Positions 43,003 through 52,359 are shown, numbered from the stretch's first letter. The stretch is DNA of 64,000 nt from Micavibrio sp. UBA6212 (GCA_002421905.1 DISK01000014.1:65505-129504), one strand, 5' to 3'. Program-made: numbers and translations. The notes: generated by a model from the sequence alone, not told the origin.

Positions 43003-43570
43003 CTTCCATCTTCAGCAATTTCTGCTTCATGGCATCGCCCCATCCGTAATGACAAACGGAACCATTTTTCTGGATCACACGGTGGCATGGAATAAGCAGC
43101 GAGACAGGGTTTGCCCCAACGGCAGACCCGACTGCACGAACAGCCGTCGATCGTCCGACAAATTCAGCAACAGCGCCATAACTCACCACATGTCCACAAG
43201 GAATATGAAGTAAACATTCCCAAACTTTTTTCTGAAATTCTGTTCCTGAAACAATCAGTTCCAGTTTTTCTGTGGCCTCGCCACGCCAGACCGCAAGAAT
43301 TTTATCTGCATATGTCCTGACACCTTGCTGGTCTTTTTTAACAGACACGTTCGGAAAGAAATGAGCCATTTTTTCCAAAGAGCGCTGTTCTTCAAATCCC
43401 AGATAACAAAGACCTTCCTCACACCAAATCAAAGTCATCTCCCCAAATGGAGATGAAACAGTGCCGTAAAATAATTGGTCGGGACAAACATCATCCCGCA
43501 ACCTGACATTCATCACCGGACGTTTTGCGGGATGCGTATCAAATATCAAATTCAGATGATCAAATTTCAT
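42950..43570 (-). CDS. ogt: Methylated-DNA--protein-cysteine methyltransferase
   Basis: 206 residues. Suicide repair of O6-methylguanine; the acceptor cysteine is C162 in LLIPCHRVIQ. The helix-turn-helix region is TEFQKKVWECLLHIPCGHVV, then SYGAVAEFVGRSTAVRAVG. ATG 43570 has GGAG seven bases upstream; a longer frame to 43666 is rejected. The C-terminal 17 residues (NSENPACCNIRQAG) lie in the overlap with dapB and are not conserved, suggesting that loss of an earlier stop created the overlap. Confidence 0.92.
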   Translation of the reverse strand: MKFDHLNLIFDTHPAKRPVMNVRLRDDVCPDQLFYGTVSSPFGEMTLIWCEEGLCYLGFEEQRSLEKMAHFFPNVSVKKDQQGVRTYADKILAVWRGEATEKLELIVSGTEFQKKVWECLLHIPCGHVVSYGAVAEFVGRSTAVRAVGSAVGANPVSLLIPCHRVIQKNGSVCHYGWGDAMKQKLLKMEVSLNSENPACCNIRQAG

Positions 43571-43605
43571 ATGATTTCTCCATGGGTTCACTGTATAACC
43601 TAAAC

Positions 43606-44235
43606 ATGAAGAAAGAAAATATCCATGAAATGTTTCGCCTGTTACATAACCAGAATCCGGAACCAAAAGGCGAACTAAACTCGGTTAATACCTACACCCT
43701 TCTGGTCGCGGTTATTCTTTCTGCCCAAGCGACCGATGCTGGCGTTAACAAAGCCACCGAGAAACTCTTCAAGCTCATTGATACGCCACAAAAAATGCTG
43801 GAACTGGGTCTGGATGGCCTAAAAGAACACATCAAAACCATTGGCCTGTATAATTCCAAAGCTGCCAACGTCATCGAAATGTCACGCCAACTGCTTGAAA
43901 AACATGGCGGAAAAGTTCCCGAAACGATGGAAGAACTCGTTGCCCTGCCCGGCGTCGGACGAAAAACCGCCAATGTGGTGTTGAATATCGCTTTCGGCCA
44001 CCCCACCATAGCCGTTGACACCCATGTATTCCGGGTCTCCAACCGCACAGGCCTTGCCACAGGAGAGACCGTAGAAATCATTGAGAAAAAGCTGGAGAAA
44101 GCCATCCCTCAGGAGTTCAAGCACCACGCCCATCACTGGTTAATTCTGCACGGTCGATATATATGTAAGGCGCGGAAACCGGAATGTGACCGTTGCATTA
44201 TCAATAAATTATGCAAAAGCGCATTCAAATACTAA
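43606..44235 (+). CDS. nth: Endonuclease III
   Basis: 209 residues; base-excision DNA glycosylase/AP lyase for oxidised pyrimidines. Helix-hairpin-helix LPGVGRKTANVV with catalytic K120 and D138 (VDTHVFR), numbered as in E. coli. A [4Fe-4S] cluster is bound by C187, C194, C197 and C203. Starts 35 bases from the divergent ogt start, so the two repair genes may share a regulatory region. ATG 43582 is an alternative start. Confidence 0.96.
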   Translation: MKKENIHEMFRLLHNQNPEPKGELNSVNTYTLLVAVILSAQATDAGVNKATEKLFKLIDTPQKMLELGLDGLKEHIKTIGLYNSKAANVIEMSRQLLEKHGGKVPETMEELVALPGVGRKTANVVLNIAFGHPTIAVDTHVFRVSNRTGLATGETVEIIEKKLEKAIPQEFKHHAHHWLILHGRYICKARKPECDRCIINKLCKSAFKY

Positions 44236-44348
44236 AAAAACCACTGAATAGGTTGATTTAGAAAGAAAAATTAAGTTGAGAAACACGCCGTCCTGACCTA
44301 AACTCTGCCCCACACAAAATTTTAACAGTACCGCTTAGAAATTTAGAA

Positions 44349-44591
44349 ATGACGACCAAAGCCAAACCTGTCGAGTCCATGAACTTCGAAGATGCCCTTG
44401 AGGAACTCGAAAACATTATTCGCAATCTGGAAACAGGAAAAACATCTTTGGAACAATCCATTGAGTCATACGAACGCGGCATCTCTCTCAAAACCCACTG
44501 TGAAACAAAACTCCGCGAAGCCCGTATGAAAATTGAAAAGATCACTGTCGGCCCGAACGGAACATTATCGACCGAACCACTCGACCAATAA
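44349..44591 (+). CDS. xseB: Exodeoxyribonuclease VII small subunit
   Basis: 80 residues. XseB signature: FEDALEELENIIRNLETGK followed by SLEQSIESYERGISLKTHCE, a coiled-coil protein that binds XseA. First gene of the conserved xseB-ispA-dxs cluster; ispA starts 18 bases after its stop. Confidence 0.94.
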   Translation: MTTKAKPVESMNFEDALEELENIIRNLETGKTSLEQSIESYERGISLKTHCETKLREARMKIEKITVGPNGTLSTEPLDQ

Positions 44592-44609
44592 CTGCAATAG
44601 GAGAACAAA

Positions 44610-45521
44610 ATGGCCCCGTCCCCACGCGAGACCAGCCCCGAACTTAAAGAAGCTCTGGAAGATACCGTCCAGATGGTGGACAAAGCCATTGCGCGCCTGT
44701 TGCCCGAAACCGATCTGGCCGAAGCCCAGCTATATGACGCGATGCGCTATGGAACATTGGCCGGAGGAAAACGTCTGCGTCCCTTTATGGTGATGCAATC
44801 AGCCAAACTGTTCAATGTTGATCCTTCCCGCGCCAAACGCGTCGCCGCCGCCATTGAACTGGTTCACGCCTATTCTCTAATTCACGATGACTTACCCGCC
44901 ATGGATAATTCCGACATGCGCCGTGGGAAACTGACCGTACACCGTGCCTATGACGAAGCCACGGCTGTTCTTGCAGGGGATGGTCTATTAACAATGGCCT
45001 TCCAGATCCTCTCGGCCTCAGAAACACACGAAGACCCATATGTCCGTTGTGCTTTGATAGCGGCCCTAGCCGATGCCGCAGGCCCACACGGAATGGTCGG
45101 TGGACAGATGCTCGACCTGATTGGTGAAAATACCGAATTTGATCTGGGTACAATTTCCCGCATGCAACGCATGAAAACCGGAAAGTTGATGGCCTTCTCC
45201 TGCGAAGCCGGAGCAATCCTTGGCAAGGCCGGAGATTCTTACCGTCGCTCCCTGACCTCTTACGCCTATGACCTTGGTCTGGCTTTCCAGGTCACTGACG
45301 ATATTCTCGATGTCGAGGCCGACCCGAGCGAAAGCGGCAAACCTGCCAACCAAGACGAAAAAGCCGGAAAATCGACCTTCGTATCAACCCTCGGGAAAGA
45401 ACAAGCCCAACAACGCGCAGAAATGTTGGTTGAACAAGCCATCAGCCACCTGCACGTCTTTCAGGGGCGCGCCGACATGCTCGAACAACTGGCCTATTAT
45501 GTGCTGAACCGCCGGGCATAA
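44610..45521 (+). CDS. ispA: Polyprenyl synthetase (farnesyl diphosphate synthase type)
   Basis: 303 residues. Condenses IPP with allylic diphosphates. First aspartate-rich motif in SLIHDDLPAMDNSDMRRGK (DDxxxxD form) and second in GLAFQVTDDILDVEAD. The residues before the first motif and the xseB-ispA-dxs context favour a farnesyl or geranylgeranyl product. AGGAG precedes the ATG. Confidence 0.94.
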   Translation: MAPSPRETSPELKEALEDTVQMVDKAIARLLPETDLAEAQLYDAMRYGTLAGGKRLRPFMVMQSAKLFNVDPSRAKRVAAAIELVHAYSLIHDDLPAMDNSDMRRGKLTVHRAYDEATAVLAGDGLLTMAFQILSASETHEDPYVRCALIAALADAAGPHGMVGGQMLDLIGENTEFDLGTISRMQRMKTGKLMAFSCEAGAILGKAGDSYRRSLTSYAYDLGLAFQVTDDILDVEADPSESGKPANQDEKAGKSTFVSTLGKEQAQQRAEMLVEQAISHLHVFQGRADMLEQLAYYVLNRRA

Positions 45522-45575
45522 CAAAGGCTCGGTAATGCGTGACAAATAGGTAAAAAGATATTACATATCAAAACC

Positions 45576-47474
45576 ATGCAGCCGAACATTCAAGATATTC
45601 GCGAGACAACTAACCTCCGCAACTCCAAAATCGACGATCCCGCCGATTTGAAGAACCTGTCTGTTGAGCAACTCAAAAACATTGCCGATGAACTCCGTAC
45701 TGATTTGATTGACGCCGTATCCAAAACCGGCGGACATTTGGGAGCAAGTCTGGGTGTCGTCGAACTGACGGTTGCTCTGCATGCCACATTTAACACCCCG
45801 AAAGACAAATTGATCTGGGATGTTGGCCACCAAGCCTACCCGCATAAAATGCTGACCGGCCGTCGCCATCAGATTCATACAATCCGTCAACCTGATGGTC
45901 TGTCCGGATTCACCAAAAGATCGGAAAGCCACTATGATCCGTTCGGTGCAGGTCATAGCTCGACCTCCATCTCGGCTGGCCTGGGTATGGCGGTCGCCCG
46001 CGATCTTAAAAATGAAAATAATCATGTGATTGCCGTGATCGGCGATGGATCAATTTCCGCAGGCATGGCGTATGAAGCCATGAATAATGCCGGTGCCATC
46101 AAAAGCAACATGATCGTTATCCTGAACGACAACGAGATGTCGATCGCGCCGCCTGTCGGCGCCATGAGTAAATATCTGGGGCGCCTTGTCTCAAGCAAGC
46201 AATATATGGGTGCGCGCGAGATCGCCAAACACATCAGTGAAAAACTGCCCGCCCCCTTACGCGAAGCCGCCAAACGCGCCGAAGAAACAGCCCGCGCCGC
46301 CATAGGCGGAGGCACGCTGTTCGAAGAATTGGGATTTTATTATATCGGCCCGATTGACGGGCATAATCTGGAACAACTTGTCCCAATCCTGAAAAACCTG
46401 AAAGACAACAAACATGACGGCCCCGTCCTGTTGCATGTTATCACCCAAAAAGGGAAGGGTTATGCTCCGGCAGAAAACGCACCTGACAAAATGCACGGGG
46501 TTGTAAAATTTGACGTGGTGTCCGGCACACAAAAGAAACAAAAAGCATCTGCACCTCCCTATACAAAAGTTTTTGCACAAAGCCTGATTGCAGAAGCCAG
46601 ACACGACAAAAATATCATCGCAATCAATGCCGCCATGCCATCCGGTACAGGACTCGACCTGTTCGAACAGGAATTTCCTGACCGCTGTTTTGACGTCGGA
46701 ATCGCCGAACAACATGCCGTCACATTCGCAGCAGGCATGGCCACCGAAGGATTAAAACCCTTTGTCGCCATTTACTCGACCTTTCTGCAACGAGCCTATG
46801 ACCAGATTGTCCACGATGTCTGCATCCAGAATTTACCTGTCCGTTTTGCAATAGACCGCGCGGGCCTAGTTGGCGCAGACGGGGCCACCCATGCAGGCGC
46901 TTTCGACATTGCCTATCTCGGTTGCCTGCCCAACATGGTTTTGATGGCACCAAGCGATGAAGCCGAACTTCAAAACATGGTCGCAACTGCCGCCGCCTAT
47001 AATGACGGCCCGATTGCGCTGCGCTATCCTCGGGGAGAAGGCACAGGAATAAACCTTCCCCAGCGCGGCACACCGATCAGGATCGGCAAAGGCCGCATCA
47101 TTCAAAAAGGGACTGACATTGTTCTGCTCTCTTACGGAACACGTCTGGAAGAGAGCAAAAAAGCAGCCCTGAGACTGGAAGAAAAAGGCCATTCAGTCAC
47201 CATCGCAGATGCCCGTTTCGCCAAACCGCTGGATATGGATTTAATCGAAAAACTGGCGACCACCCATAAAACGCTCATTACGATTGAAGAAGGTTCAAGC
47301 GGCGGATTCGGCGCCATGGTCTTACAAGCACTTGCCAACCAAAGACTTCTGGATCAGGGCTTGAAAATCCGTACCATCCACTTGCCGGATCAATACCAGA
47401 CTCACAATTCACAAGATGCCCAGTACCGTGAAGCCGGTCTGGACGCAGAGTCAATTGTTCGCGCAGCCCTGTAG
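45576..47474 (+). CDS. dxs: 1-deoxy-D-xylulose-5-phosphate synthase
   Basis: 632 residues; thiamine-diphosphate enzyme joining pyruvate and glyceraldehyde 3-phosphate, first step of the MEP pathway. Motifs: TGGHLGASLGVVELTVALH, VIGDGSISAGMAYEAMNNAG (cofactor binding), IAEQHAVTFAAGMA with the catalytic glutamate, and LRYPRGEG. Ends with a terminator, so the xseB-ispA-dxs unit stops here. Confidence 0.97.
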   Translation: MQPNIQDIRETTNLRNSKIDDPADLKNLSVEQLKNIADELRTDLIDAVSKTGGHLGASLGVVELTVALHATFNTPKDKLIWDVGHQAYPHKMLTGRRHQIHTIRQPDGLSGFTKRSESHYDPFGAGHSSTSISAGLGMAVARDLKNENNHVIAVIGDGSISAGMAYEAMNNAGAIKSNMIVILNDNEMSIAPPVGAMSKYLGRLVSSKQYMGAREIAKHISEKLPAPLREAAKRAEETARAAIGGGTLFEELGFYYIGPIDGHNLEQLVPILKNLKDNKHDGPVLLHVITQKGKGYAPAENAPDKMHGVVKFDVVSGTQKKQKASAPPYTKVFAQSLIAEARHDKNIIAINAAMPSGTGLDLFEQEFPDRCFDVGIAEQHAVTFAAGMATEGLKPFVAIYSTFLQRAYDQIVHDVCIQNLPVRFAIDRAGLVGADGATHAGAFDIAYLGCLPNMVLMAPSDEAELQNMVATAAAYNDGPIALRYPRGEGTGINLPQRGTPIRIGKGRIIQKGTDIVLLSYGTRLEESKKAALRLEEKGHSVTIADARFAKPLDMDLIEKLATTHKTLITIEEGSSGGFGAMVLQALANQRLLDQGLKIRTIHLPDQYQTHNSQDAQYREAGLDAESIVRAAL

Positions 47475-47485
47475 CGAAGAAATAA

Positions 47486-47517
47486 AAAAAACCGAAACAT
47501 TTCTGATCCGGTTTTTC
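47486..47517 (+). terminator. Bidirectional terminator between dxs and the bactofilin gene
   Basis: AAAACCG / CGGTTTTT stem with A run on one side and T run on the other, between convergent genes. Confidence 0.8.
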
Positions 47518-47545
47518 AAAAATCCTAGAGCTGAATAGTCGTCAA

Positions 47546-48271
47546 CTAATGACCAGCCGCACGTTGCAAAATAGGCAGATCATCTTCCTCAGGAGAAATT
47601 TGCTCTGCTTTTTTCTTTACGGGAGCGCCCGACTTGGACGGCTCCCTATGCGACTTTTTTTCAGAGGAAGCTCCTTTGCTTCCCAATGGAGTGATTTTAC
47701 CATCAATCAAAGCACCCGCTTCAACAGCAAGTTCTTTGTATGATATCGCTCCAGTGATTGAACCGGTCGAACGAACTGTCAAACGGCCATTCACGGTCAA
47801 GTCGCCTTCGAATTTACCAGCGATGGTAGCTTCGTCGATTTCAACAGTCCCGTAGAACATACCGGTTTCTGCAATTTCCAAAACGCTTGCGCCTTTCAGA
47901 GCAGCTTCGACTGTTCCTTCAACAACCAGAAGATCACAAGACTCGATCTCACCTGACATGGTGATACCTTGTCCGATAATCAAACGACGACTTGCTGCAT
48001 CAGCAGAAGTCGAAGCCGACGCGGAAGAAGAAGCACCAACCCCATATGCACTTGGGTAAGCACTATAAGCCGGAGCAGCAGCCCGTGGCGCACTTGGCAT
48101 TGCCGCAGGAGCAGGTTGACCAGGCCGTTGGAATGGGCTGGATGGGATATCTACTGAACGATCAGCCGCAGAGCTTTCGTTCGATTCTGTATTCTGTGGA
48201 GCCTGGCTCATATTTTCTTTTTCCCCTTGCTCGGAAGTTAGAGTATCTGATGTTGCAGGACGATGAAACAT
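47546..48271 (-). CDS. Bactofilin-family cytoskeletal protein
   Basis: 241 residues. The central beta-helical bactofilin domain (about 95-200) shows repeating short strands: GQGITMSGEIESCDLLVVEG, TVEIDEATIAGKFEGDLTVN, then LTVRSTGSITGAISY. It is flanked by a proline/alanine/serine-rich N-terminus and a lysine-rich tail, both probably disordered. Bactofilins polymerise without nucleotide and organise cell shape, stalks or wall enzymes. ATG 48271 has AGGTAG ten bases upstream; ATG 48211 with AAGGGG is a good alternative. Confidence 0.9.
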   Translation of the reverse strand: MFHRPATSDTLTSEQGEKENMSQAPQNTESNESSAADRSVDIPSSPFQRPGQPAPAAMPSAPRAAAPAYSAYPSAYGVGASSSASASTSADAASRRLIIGQGITMSGEIESCDLLVVEGTVEAALKGASVLEIAETGMFYGTVEIDEATIAGKFEGDLTVNGRLTVRSTGSITGAISYKELAVEAGALIDGKITPLGSKGASSEKKSHREPSKSGAPVKKKAEQISPEEDDLPILQRAAGH

Positions 48272-48468
48272 TTGGTTCAACTACCTTTCTAAAATTATCA
48301 GGTAACCGATTGCAATTTCACACAAACTATGGCGAATAAACATCCGGAAAACCTTGCTGACAGCCAAGACCCTAGCACGGTCGCCAAAAACTCCGCAAGT
48401 CATTTATGAGGCTTTTTTCATTTTTTTAAGCAAAGAAATCAAGTCCTCCGCGCGCACGTCCGCGCCAC

Positions 48469-50316
48469 TCAATCAGAATGGAAAAAATCATATATCTGCT
48501 GGGCCAGAATTACAGAAACACCCTCAACCTTCGCCAGATCCTCAACGGAAGCCTCTTCGACTGCCCTGGCAGACCCAAAATGCAACAACAAAGCCTTCTT
48601 GCGCTTGGCACCGATACCCGACACATGATCAAGCTTACTGCCCAGTGCAGCCTTATCCCGTTTGTTGCGGTGCGTGCCAATGGCAAATCTATGGGCTTCA
48701 TCTCGCAATCGCTGAAGATAGTGCGGAACAGGGTCACTTATGGGAAGCTGAAACATCTCGCGCCCCCGTATAAAGAACTTCTCGCGCCCCGCATTGCGTT
48801 TCTCACCTTTGGCAATACCGACCACGCTCAGATAATCAGAAATACCCAGCTCATCCAAAACTTCTGAAACAGCGCTCAACTGTCCGGCGCCACCATCAAT
48901 CAGCAAAAGATTTGGCCAATTTTTATCAGTAACATCAATTTGCTGTAGATCAATTTTTCCAAATCGCCTTAACATGACTTCCCGCATCATGCCATAATCG
49001 TCAGATGCACCCGCCTCGCGGATATTGAAAGTTCTGTAGGCTTTCTTCTCGAACCCTTCAGGGGAAGCCACCACCATCGCGCCAATCATATTAGTGCCGG
49101 AGATATGAGAGTTATCGTAGATCTCGATCCGTTGAGGGACATCATCCAGACCAAACAGATCAACCAATCCCGCCAGTATTTTCCTGTCACTTCCCTTTTC
49201 CACCAGATGCCGCGCCAGAGCACTTTGAGCATTGTGAATGGCCAGCCCCATCAACTCAACCCGATCACCCCGATATGCCTCACGAATTTTAACGTCATAG
49301 GCTCCTTCAATTAAAGAGGCATCTTTGGGCATGACATTGACCAAAACCAGAGCCGGAACCGGACGGGCCTGATAAAATTGAGCAATAAAGCCAGAGAGAA
49401 TATCCGCCTCGACAACCCGCCCCTCAACGCGCCAGAAGAACGGCTTATTCCCGTAACTCTGACCTCCGCGATAGAAAAAGACCTGAACACAAACAACGCC
49501 TTCCTGCACGACCAACGCCATCACATCGACATCCCCCACGGAAACCGAGCTGACCCCTTGTCGTGACTGGATTTGTGTTAGAACCCTGATCCGGTCACGC
49601 ATTTGCGCCGCCAATTCGAATTTTTCCTGTACACTGGCCTCCATCATGGACTGGCGCAGACGTTCCTGAACTTCACGGGATTTTCCAGAAAGAAAATCCA
49701 AGGCATCCTGAACCTGTAATTGGTACTGTCCGATATCAACCTTTCCCACGCAAGGCGCAGTACATCTTTTAATGTGATACTGCAAACAAGGTGTCTTGCG
49801 CGACGCAAAATAGGAATCCGAACAATTCCGCAACATAAAGACCCGTTGCAACAATGACAGCGTTTCATTCACCGCCACCCCGCTGGCAAAAGGGCCGAAA
49901 TATTTCCCCTTAACACTGGGCCGCCCCCTGTATTTTATCAACTGCGGGAAGTCATGTCCTTCCGTCATCAGGATATAGGGGTAGGACTTATCATCCTTAA
50001 GTAAGACATTATATTTCGGACGCAAGCTTTTGATTAAATTAGCCTCTAAAAGCAAAGCCTCCGTCTCTGTCTGGGTCTTGATAAACTCCATTTGTCGCGT
50101 CTGGGCTATCATCCGCTGCAACCGGACAGGTAATAACAAGGGGCGTGTATAACTGATAATCCGACGACTTAACGATTTTGCTTTGCCCACATAAAGAACG
50201 TCACCGGATTCGCCCAACATCCGGTAAACACCAGGCCCATCACCGATCTCCCGCGCACCTTTTCGGATCACGGAAACTCCCTGAGCCACTGAATCCGGTA
50301 AGATCTCTTTATCCAT
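48469..50316 (-). CDS. uvrC: UvrABC system protein C
   Basis: 615 residues. Makes both incisions in nucleotide-excision repair. GIY-YIG nuclease domain at about 27-105 (GPGVYRMLGESGDVLYVGKA), UvrB-binding region (about 205-240, EKFELAAQMRDRIRVL), the RNase H-like C-terminal nuclease (EIYDNSHISGTNMIGAMVV; LLLIDGGAGQLSAV), and a C-terminal helix-hairpin-helix (VSGIGAKRKKALL). The bactofilin gene is about 200 bases downstream on the same strand; that gap shows nothing distinct. Confidence 0.97.
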   Translation of the reverse strand: MDKEILPDSVAQGVSVIRKGAREIGDGPGVYRMLGESGDVLYVGKAKSLSRRIISYTRPLLLPVRLQRMIAQTRQMEFIKTQTETEALLLEANLIKSLRPKYNVLLKDDKSYPYILMTEGHDFPQLIKYRGRPSVKGKYFGPFASGVAVNETLSLLQRVFMLRNCSDSYFASRKTPCLQYHIKRCTAPCVGKVDIGQYQLQVQDALDFLSGKSREVQERLRQSMMEASVQEKFELAAQMRDRIRVLTQIQSRQGVSSVSVGDVDVMALVVQEGVVCVQVFFYRGGQSYGNKPFFWRVEGRVVEADILSGFIAQFYQARPVPALVLVNVMPKDASLIEGAYDVKIREAYRGDRVELMGLAIHNAQSALARHLVEKGSDRKILAGLVDLFGLDDVPQRIEIYDNSHISGTNMIGAMVVASPEGFEKKAYRTFNIREAGASDDYGMMREVMLRRFGKIDLQQIDVTDKNWPNLLLIDGGAGQLSAVSEVLDELGISDYLSVVGIAKGEKRNAGREKFFIRGREMFQLPISDPVPHYLQRLRDEAHRFAIGTHRNKRDKAALGSKLDHVSGIGAKRKKALLLHFGSARAVEEASVEDLAKVEGVSVILAQQIYDFFHSD

Positions 50317-50547
50317 CCAGCGACCTCAACATCCCGTACACATAAGGAACGAAGGGAAGAACATAAAAAATATTGACATCGCCTCCTCCTTCTATTAAGA
50401 AACAATTGATATGTATCAATTATTGATAGCGAGCATCTTCTGGGGATCATCCACATCAATATTGATCCAATACATATAAAAAAAGGACTGCCACGTCTAG
50501 CGCGGCTGTTCGATAAATAATCATCTGACCATTGGGAGAAAGAAACG

Positions 50548-51156
50548 ATGATCACAATACATCTGAGTAACCGGGCCGGGAAAAACCTTTATTCTGGCCT
50601 GCATAAAGACGTGCGCCAAGCATTGGAATTCTGCATTCACGCCAAAATCTGCCTCGACGGCATTATCCTCGACCACGAAGATCTTCGCTATGCCAATCTG
50701 GATGGGTGGAGCATCAGAAATGCCTCATTCAAAGGGGCAGACCTGAGGGACGCCAACATGTCAGAAGCCACTTTCTTACATTGCGATTTTTCTGAAAGCC
50801 TGATGCAAGACGCATGTCTTTGTTACTCTGACCTGTTAAACTGCAACTTCTATGGCACAAAATTCAAAAGAACTGATATCTCCGAAGCCAAATTGGACAA
50901 TCCAGTGTTTTCACACGACAGCGATACAGGCCTGAATCTCTCGACCGCGTATCGGATCACCGGTATCATTAACACACCACCTATACATCCAATGATTGTG
51001 TTTCAAAGCCTTAAAGAAACAATAATGCTCCTGAATCATATCGAGAACGGAAAAATTATCGCCCTCCTCAAACACCTTATAGGAACAGCCCACCCCAACC
51101 AAGATTACTACTCTTTACAAGAACAAACTTTTCCCCCGCAGCGCAACAAAAGGTAG
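50548..51156 (+). CDS. Pentapeptide-repeat protein
   Basis: 202 residues. Residues about 45-125 contain A(D/N)LxX-type repeats (DLRYANLDGWSIRNASFKGA, then DLRDANMSEATFLHCDFSES), forming a right-handed quadrilateral beta-helix. The C-terminal 70 residues are helical. Some family members mimic DNA and protect gyrase; here the function is unknown. GGGAG precedes the ATG. The upstream 231-base gap has a TTGACA-like site at 50373 and an imperfect palindrome ATTGATATGTATCAAT at about 50404-50419. Confidence 0.8.
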   Translation: MITIHLSNRAGKNLYSGLHKDVRQALEFCIHAKICLDGIILDHEDLRYANLDGWSIRNASFKGADLRDANMSEATFLHCDFSESLMQDACLCYSDLLNCNFYGTKFKRTDISEAKLDNPVFSHDSDTGLNLSTAYRITGIINTPPIHPMIVFQSLKETIMLLNHIENGKIIALLKHLIGTAHPNQDYYSLQEQTFPPQRNKR

Positions 51157-51445
51157 CATTCACAAATCATTGATTATGAAAATATTAATCATACTGTGAA
51201 AAAATAAAATATTGGGGCAAACAAAAAAACAAATTGTCAGATGGTGGGGCTCATCTTGGAAATATATATGAGACTTGGCAACCTGTGTGCCATATATATA
51301 GACATATCAACTATCAACCAAATAAAACCATTGTTTTCTATCAATAAATGGCATAAAGAAAGAATCGTGGATCTGCCATGGACGAGGATTATTCTGACCC
51401 CAGGGGAGAGCCTGACCGCGGAATACCATAAAACGGAACCATGTT

Positions 51446-51781
51446 ATGCCCCTTCTCGACCAAAAGAAAAACGAGAGCTTTCTTCTCGTCCTAAATCAAC
51501 TGAAGCAAATTGATCCGGAATTTCCCATTCAATACGCCATCTGTCTGGCCAGAATCGCCGAACGCGAAGGATGTTCCCTGACCGATCTTTCAGAACAAAC
51601 AGGGCTCGCCCTCTCAACTGTATCGCGTATTGTCGGCGCCTTATCAAACTACCGGCAAAAGGGCGAAGCCTACGGTCTGGTGGATTTGCGCGTATCAAAA
51701 ACTGAACGGCGCAAGAAAGAGCTGTTTCTAACGGAAAAGGGTCTTCATACCCTGACAAAGATACTGTCATCGTTCGAATAA
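51446..51781 (+). CDS. MarR-like winged-helix regulator
   Basis: 111 residues. The pattern QYAICLARIAEREGCSLTDL, then SEQTGLALSTVSRIVGALS, is a winged-helix DNA-recognition region, followed by the basic wing VSKTERRKKELFLTEKG, typical of MarR proteins. It is shorter than most MarR regulators because helix 1 is reduced. The target is unknown. The 289 bases before it (51157-51445) contain no convincing gene. Confidence 0.6.
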   Translation: MPLLDQKKNESFLLVLNQLKQIDPEFPIQYAICLARIAEREGCSLTDLSEQTGLALSTVSRIVGALSNYRQKGEAYGLVDLRVSKTERRKKELFLTEKGLHTLTKILSSFE

Positions 51782-51865
51782 ACTCATCCAACATAAAAAT
51801 CTTCCGATGAAAATTTCCTCTTGGCGCACAAGAATTTCGAGGCTATAGATAATGCCACAAAAAAT

Positions 51866-52197
51866 GCGGGCGTGGCGAAATCGGTAGACGCAACGGACTT
51901 AGACGAAAAATTGAGTGCTCATCGGGAAACCTTTGATGCAGAACTGCTCAAATTCGGGGAAACCTTACAGGCTGGCGAACGGCCCATGGCAATCCCGAGC
52001 CAAGCCTAAAGCCCTAACGGGCTAAAGGAAGGTGTAGAGACTAGACGGGCAGCACCTAAAGCAAAGAACTTTGCAACGGTGAAGGGATAGTCCAGACCAC
52101 AAACTCGTGACGCACGAGCGCGGCGAAAGCCGTAGATGGTAAGAAAATCCGTAGGACCGCAAGGTCTGTGGGGGTTCAAGTCCCCCCGCCCGCACCA
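51866..52197 (+). tRNA. tRNA-Leu(UAA) interrupted by a group I intron
   Basis: Exon 1 is 51866-51900 and exon 2 is 52144-52197, CCA encoded. Joined exons fold as a class II tRNA: acceptor GCGGGCG / CGCCCGC, anticodon stem ACGGA / TCCGT with loop CTTAAAA giving anticodon UAA, variable arm GACC-GCAA-GGTC, and T stem GGGGG / CCCCC around TTCAAGT. The intron sits between U34 and A35 of the anticodon, the position used by cyanobacterial and plastid tRNA-Leu introns. A tRNA-Ser follows 72 bases downstream. Confidence 0.95.
51901..52143 (+). ncRNA. Group I intron (IC3-like) in tRNA-Leu(UAA)
   Basis: 243 nucleotides, ends in the expected G. P1 forms between ACUU at the end of exon 1 and GAGU at 51913-51916, giving the required U.G pair at the 5' splice site. 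The core elements are visible: Q as AATCCCGAGCCAAGCC (51991-52006), R within GTGTAGAGACTAGACGGGC (52032-52050), S as AAGGGATAGTCC (52082-52093). P7 pairs GACTA (52039-52043) with TAGTC (52088-52092). No homing endonuclease frame is present. Probably self-splicing. Confidence 0.92.
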
Positions 52198-52269
52198 CCA
52201 CATACTAAGACAATACTCTTGCTAAAACCATAACTATAGAAACCACCGATTAACAACGCACAAGCCTCT

Positions 52270-52359
52270 AAGTAGGTAGCAGAGTGGTTGAATGCGCCGC
52301 TCTCGAAAAGCGGTATGGGTGCGAGCCCATCGAGGGTTCGAATCCCTCCCTGCCCGCCA
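52270..52359 (+). tRNA. tRNA-Ser(CGA) with a weak acceptor stem
   Basis: Class II tRNA with anticodon loop CTCGAAA (anticodon CGA), anticodon stem CCGCT / AGCGG, D stem GCA / TGC, variable arm TGGG / CCCA, T stem GAGGG / CCCTC around TTCGAAT, discriminator G and encoded CCA. The acceptor stem is AAGTAGG / CCTGCCC, so positions 1 and 2 are A-C mismatches and position 4 is a wobble; the expected 5' strand would be GGGCAGG. It may be functional but damaged, or a decaying copy. Confidence 0.8.

Noticed and set aside
51241..51513. 90-residue open frame overlapping the MarR-like gene
   Set aside because: No ribosome-binding site, no coherent domain, and its last third is the MarR-like gene in another frame.
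51821..52009. 62-residue open frame
   Set aside because: It lies across the first exon and intron of tRNA-Leu; the RNA structure explains the sequence.
51901..52143. Homing endonuclease inside the group I intron
   Set aside because: The intron is only 243 nt and has no frame with LAGLIDADG, GIY-YIG or HNH motifs.
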